From contig NC_084774.1 of assembly GCF_028858725.1 (NCBI RefSeq), forward strand, positions 3,880,001-3,944,000: a DNA stretch of 64,000 nt, in the 5' to 3' direction. The DNA comes from Colius striatus. Lineage: Eukaryota; Chordata; Aves; Coliiformes; Coliidae. Of this stretch, positions 61,411 through 64,000 are shown in pieces (the stretch's first letter is position 1; the number at the start of each line of letters is the position of its first letter). The position numbers and the translations under genes are program-made. The notes under the pieces are model-generated. The model saw nothing but the letters and a program-made list of their open reading frames with translations, was not told the origin of the DNA and made no database searches.

Positions 61411-61450
61411 GCCGAGCCGAGCCGAGCCGAGCCGAGCGAGCCGAGCCGGG
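61411..61450. repeat. (GAGCC)n microsatellite
   Basis: Six to seven GAGCC pentamers with one irregular unit, in the GSS 5' region. Confidence 0.9.
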
Positions 61451-61695
61451 TGTCGGCAGCCCCGTGCCGCGCCCCGTCCCCCGCCCAGGCCGGGCCCCTC
61501 CGGCCCCGCGCCCCGCCGCCCCGCACCTGCTCCCGCCGGCCGCCGCCGCCCCGCCTGCCAGCAGGCGATTGGACGAGCCTCCCGCTCTAGCCCCGCCCCT
61601 CGCGTAGAGATTGGCAGCTCGTCCGACCTATCAGCGCGGGGCGGCGAGGTGCGGCGGGCGGGGTCCGACACGGGGTGGCGGGAGCTGCGGAGCCG

Positions 61696-61703
61696 TGACG
61701 TCA
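61696..61703. promoter_or_regulatory. CRE/ATF site 1
   Basis: Perfect palindromic TGACGTCA in the GSS CpG island, 458 bp upstream of the GSS ATG. Confidence 0.7.
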
Positions 61704-61708
61704 TACGC

Positions 61709-61716
61709 GCGGGAAA
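61709..61716 (-). promoter_or_regulatory. E2F-type site
   Basis: GCGGGAAA on plus reads TTTCCCGC on minus, an exact TTTSSCGC match, six bases after CRE 1. Confidence 0.45.
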
Positions 61717-61848
61717 TGCGCGGGGCCGGGCGAGCTGGGCACGGCGGGTGGTCGCCAGCAGCGGGGGTCGCGCCATCGGCCTCTGCCCACGCGGCTGGAG
61801 CCGCTGGGAGAAAAAGTCGAGGCCCTCCCAGGTCATCGTCACCCGTGG

Positions 61849-61856
61849 TGACGTCA
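61849..61856. promoter_or_regulatory. CRE/ATF site 2
   Basis: TGACGTCA inside the longer palindrome GGTGACGTCACC (61847-61858). Confidence 0.7.
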
Positions 61857-61869
61857 CCGCCAGCCGTAA

Positions 61870-61877
61870 TGACGTCA
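61870..61877. promoter_or_regulatory. CRE/ATF site 3
   Basis: TGACGTCA exactly 21 bp after site 2, i.e. two helical turns, so both sites face the same side. Confidence 0.7.
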
Positions 61878-62204
61878 TCTCGCGGCGGGATGCCCGCAGC
61901 CCCGCACGGGAGCCCCGCGCGCCCTGGCCGTGGAGCCCCGGGGGAAGGAGCCTCCCCGGCTTGCTCTGGCCGTGGGGCACGGCGCTGCGGCTGGGCACTG
62001 GCGCCGGGCTCCTGCTCCTGGTGCCATCCCTGCGCTGGCAGAGGTGAGGTGGCCACTCGGCCTCGACGTCACCTGTGCCCGGGGCCTGAGGAGCAGGTAT
62101 GAGGCGGCTAAGGATGATCTCAACAATGGATCCGTCACCAACACTTGACAAGGCTGTTTCCTGGCTGTGTATCGGCACATTTCACTGCAGCAGCCCCTGC
62201 CTGC

Positions 62205-62690
62205 TGCCGTGCCACAGAGTCCCAGCATGGTGGGGTGGGAAGGGCCCTGCAGAGCTCATCCAGCCCAACCCTGCTAAAGCAGGTTCCCCTGGCTCAGGGG
62301 GCACAGGAACGTGTCCAGGTGGGGTTGGAAACCTCCTGAGAAGGAGCCTCCACACCCTCCCTGGGCAGCCTGGGCCAGGGCTCCCTCACCTGCACTGTGA
62401 AGTTTTTCCTTAAGTGGAACGTTTTGTGTTCCAGCTTTTGTCCATCACCCCTTGTCCTGTCATTTGAGACAACAGGAAAAAAAAGTGCTGCCCCATCCCC
62501 TTGACAAACACCTTTCAAATACTTGTTGATGAGATCCCACCTCAGTCTCCTCCAGACTGAACAGCCCCAGGTCCCACAGCCTTTCCTCAGAAGGAAGATG
62601 CTCCAGTCCCCTGATCATCTTGGTGTCCCTGCACTGGCCTCTCTCCAGCACTTCCCTGTCCCTCTGGTGCTGGGGAGCCCAGAACTGGCT
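62205..62690 (-). mobile_element. CR1 LINE fragment
   Basis: Minus-oriented, about 485 bp, from 'cacagagtcccagcatggtg' (3' end) to 'ggggagcccagaactgg'. Upstream of GSS. Confidence 0.87.
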
Positions 62691-63832
62691 CTTTCTCATT
62701 GTCACTTTCTCTTGCACTGGAGCTGCATCATCTGTTGCCTCTGTGGGAGCTGAAATCCGCCCTTTGCAGCAGGGGAAGAACTGCAAGCCAGGCTTGGGAA
62801 ATGTAACAGCCCAAACTGAACCAACATTGAAAACATCTCCATGTTTTCCACTTATTCAGTGTCTCCTTTGCCCACATCCCTTTGCCACTCTGCACTGTCA
62901 GGACCCAGAAATGGGGGTGGTGGAGGGTACCTCGATGCAGCCCCCATTGCAGACAACCCCCTCATCGATCCTGAGGCTGCTGAGTGCCCCAGGTGTCCCA
63001 GGGGACATCCCTGGCCCTGTGCTGTGGCAGGAGGCACTCCCAGGTTGTCAGCAGGCTCTGGGATGCCCTGAGGCACAATGCAAGCTGATATTTGCCTCTG
63101 CCTTCAGTTGTGAATTCACACTCACGCTCACCAGGGAGTTCCTCGGGAGATAGGGTTGCTCTCTGCTCCGGTTTCGGAGAGCCCCATGGCTGGGGGCTGT
63201 TCTGTGCCTCCTCACTTGGGTACAGCTGGTAAATCTCAGATTTCAGAACAGTTTCATACACTTGCAGGACATTCATTTCCCAGCAATAGGGCTCGAAATG
63301 GCAGTGTGATAAATCAGGAGGGTTATTTCTGCAGGAACATGTCTGTATTAGGAGCAGATAACATTTGTTTATGTGTAAATAAACCCAGACCTAACCAGGG
63401 CCTTTCTATTCTTTGGTTTATATACACAAAGGAACTGTCAGTCCTGTCTCTCTGCCCTTACAATAAGTATAATAAAGTGAAACTAGCATGAAATCAGTGG
63501 GGCTGTGGCTTTACTTAGCCAAGCCTTGAAAACCTTCCATGGAACCTCCTCACCTCCTTGGTGACCTGTCCCAGGGCTGTAAGATGCATCACTGGATGGC
63601 CTGGGAGGAAGAGCAGATCCTTTCCTTGCTTGGCCACTGGCTTGAGGACTTTTTGCCAGTGTGCTGCTCATGTCATCACCCACAGCTTCACCCTGGGGCA
63701 GCAAGGGGAGCCCTCAGGCAGGGGGACACATGGAGAGGCAAGTGCAGAGGCAGCCCATGGACCTGGGATGTGGCTGCCCATGGTGGAGAGGTTTCTCCAG
63801 CCAGTGCCTGGTGTTACACTTGGTTGTCATGG
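62691..63832. other. Unassigned DNA upstream of GSS
   Basis: No exon, RNA gene or repeat could be supported. In mammals MYH7B lies here in divergent orientation, but no myosin coding exon was seen. Confidence 0.5.
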
Positions 63833-64000
63833 ACTCATAGAATCATTTTGGTTGGAAAAGCCTTTGAACCTCCTGGGGTCCCAGCCCTGCCCTCACCCTG
63901 CCCAGCCCAGCACTCACCCCTGGCCCTCAGCACCTCAGCTCCACAGCTTTGGGATCCCTCCAGGGCTGGGCACTGCCCCAGCTCCCTGGGCAGCCTGGCA
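63833..64000 (-). mobile_element. CR1 LINE fragment, cut by window end
   Basis: Starts 'catagaatcattttggttgg' and continues like the copies at 21306 and 51850 to the last base. Confidence 0.85.

Larger units (their letters stand above)
60930..62045 (-). promoter_or_regulatory. GSS: GSS CpG-island promoter
   Basis: A GC- and CpG-dense island covering GSS exon 1 and about 800 bp upstream. No TATA box. It contains three CREs, an E2F-type site and GC boxes; the transcription start is not determined by sequence. The density continues past the point needed for one gene, so divergent transcription is possible. Confidence 0.75.

Noticed and set aside
58899-62047. Overlapping plus-strand open frames of 638-1011 codons
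   Set aside because: They are readings of the 34/36-bp minisatellite (and antisense of GSS exon 1) in three frames. No frame is favoured, there is no domain, and the frame shifts between unit types.
62691-63832. First coding exons of MYH7B
   Set aside because: No sequence resembling the myosin heavy-chain N-terminus was found on either strand.

Overview
This window is vertebrate nuclear DNA, almost certainly from a bird. The genes are split into many short exons with GT-AG borders. Promoters sit in CpG-rich islands, and the window is scattered with about 20 truncated CR1 LINE fragments, the dominant avian retroposon. It matches the GC-rich microchromosome that carries the homologues of human 20q11 genes. 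No prokaryotic genes, CRISPR arrays, phage or endogenous retrovirus were seen.

Layout. (1) 1-5409, plus strand: the 3' half of MTCL2 (SOGA1), a microtubule-crosslinking coiled-coil protein, in eight exons ending at a TGA. A 3' UTR follows, with two Pumilio-type sites and a proximal poly(A) signal at 7742; a possible distal signal lies at 11911. (2) 7.9-11.3 kb: a G-depleted pyrimidine tract of about 2 kb and a 24-bp minisatellite. (3) 11.9-15.8 kb: intergenic, with CR1 copies, an AT-rich block that looks like a conserved regulatory element, and a composite 'head plus CR1' repeat whose near-copy lies at 38.2 kb. (4) 15.8-46.7 kb, plus strand: complete ACSS2 (cytosolic/nuclear acetyl-CoA synthetase), 18 coding exons, 682 aa, with a 16.4-kb intron 2. 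(5) 46.7-47.4 kb: a gap of about 650 bp between convergent genes, holding a G-run minisatellite. (6) 47.4-61.2 kb, minus strand: complete GSS (glutathione synthetase), 12 coding exons, 474 aa, with a 1.9-kb 34/36-bp minisatellite in intron 1. (7) 61.2-62.05 kb: GSS CpG island promoter with three perfect TGACGTCA sites. (8) 62.1-64 kb: CR1 copies and otherwise unassigned DNA.

ACSS2 makes acetyl-CoA from acetate for lipid synthesis and histone acetylation. GSS makes glutathione. MTCL2 links microtubules to the Golgi. They are neighbours, not an operon. ACSS2 and GSS are tail to tail. Both coding models were assembled by hand; every exon joins in phase, and catalytic residues fall where the families predict. 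I found no undescribed protein system. The most unusual material is non-coding: the minisatellites, the head-CR1 chimeras, the triple CRE, and a POU/SOX inverted repeat in ACSS2 intron 2.
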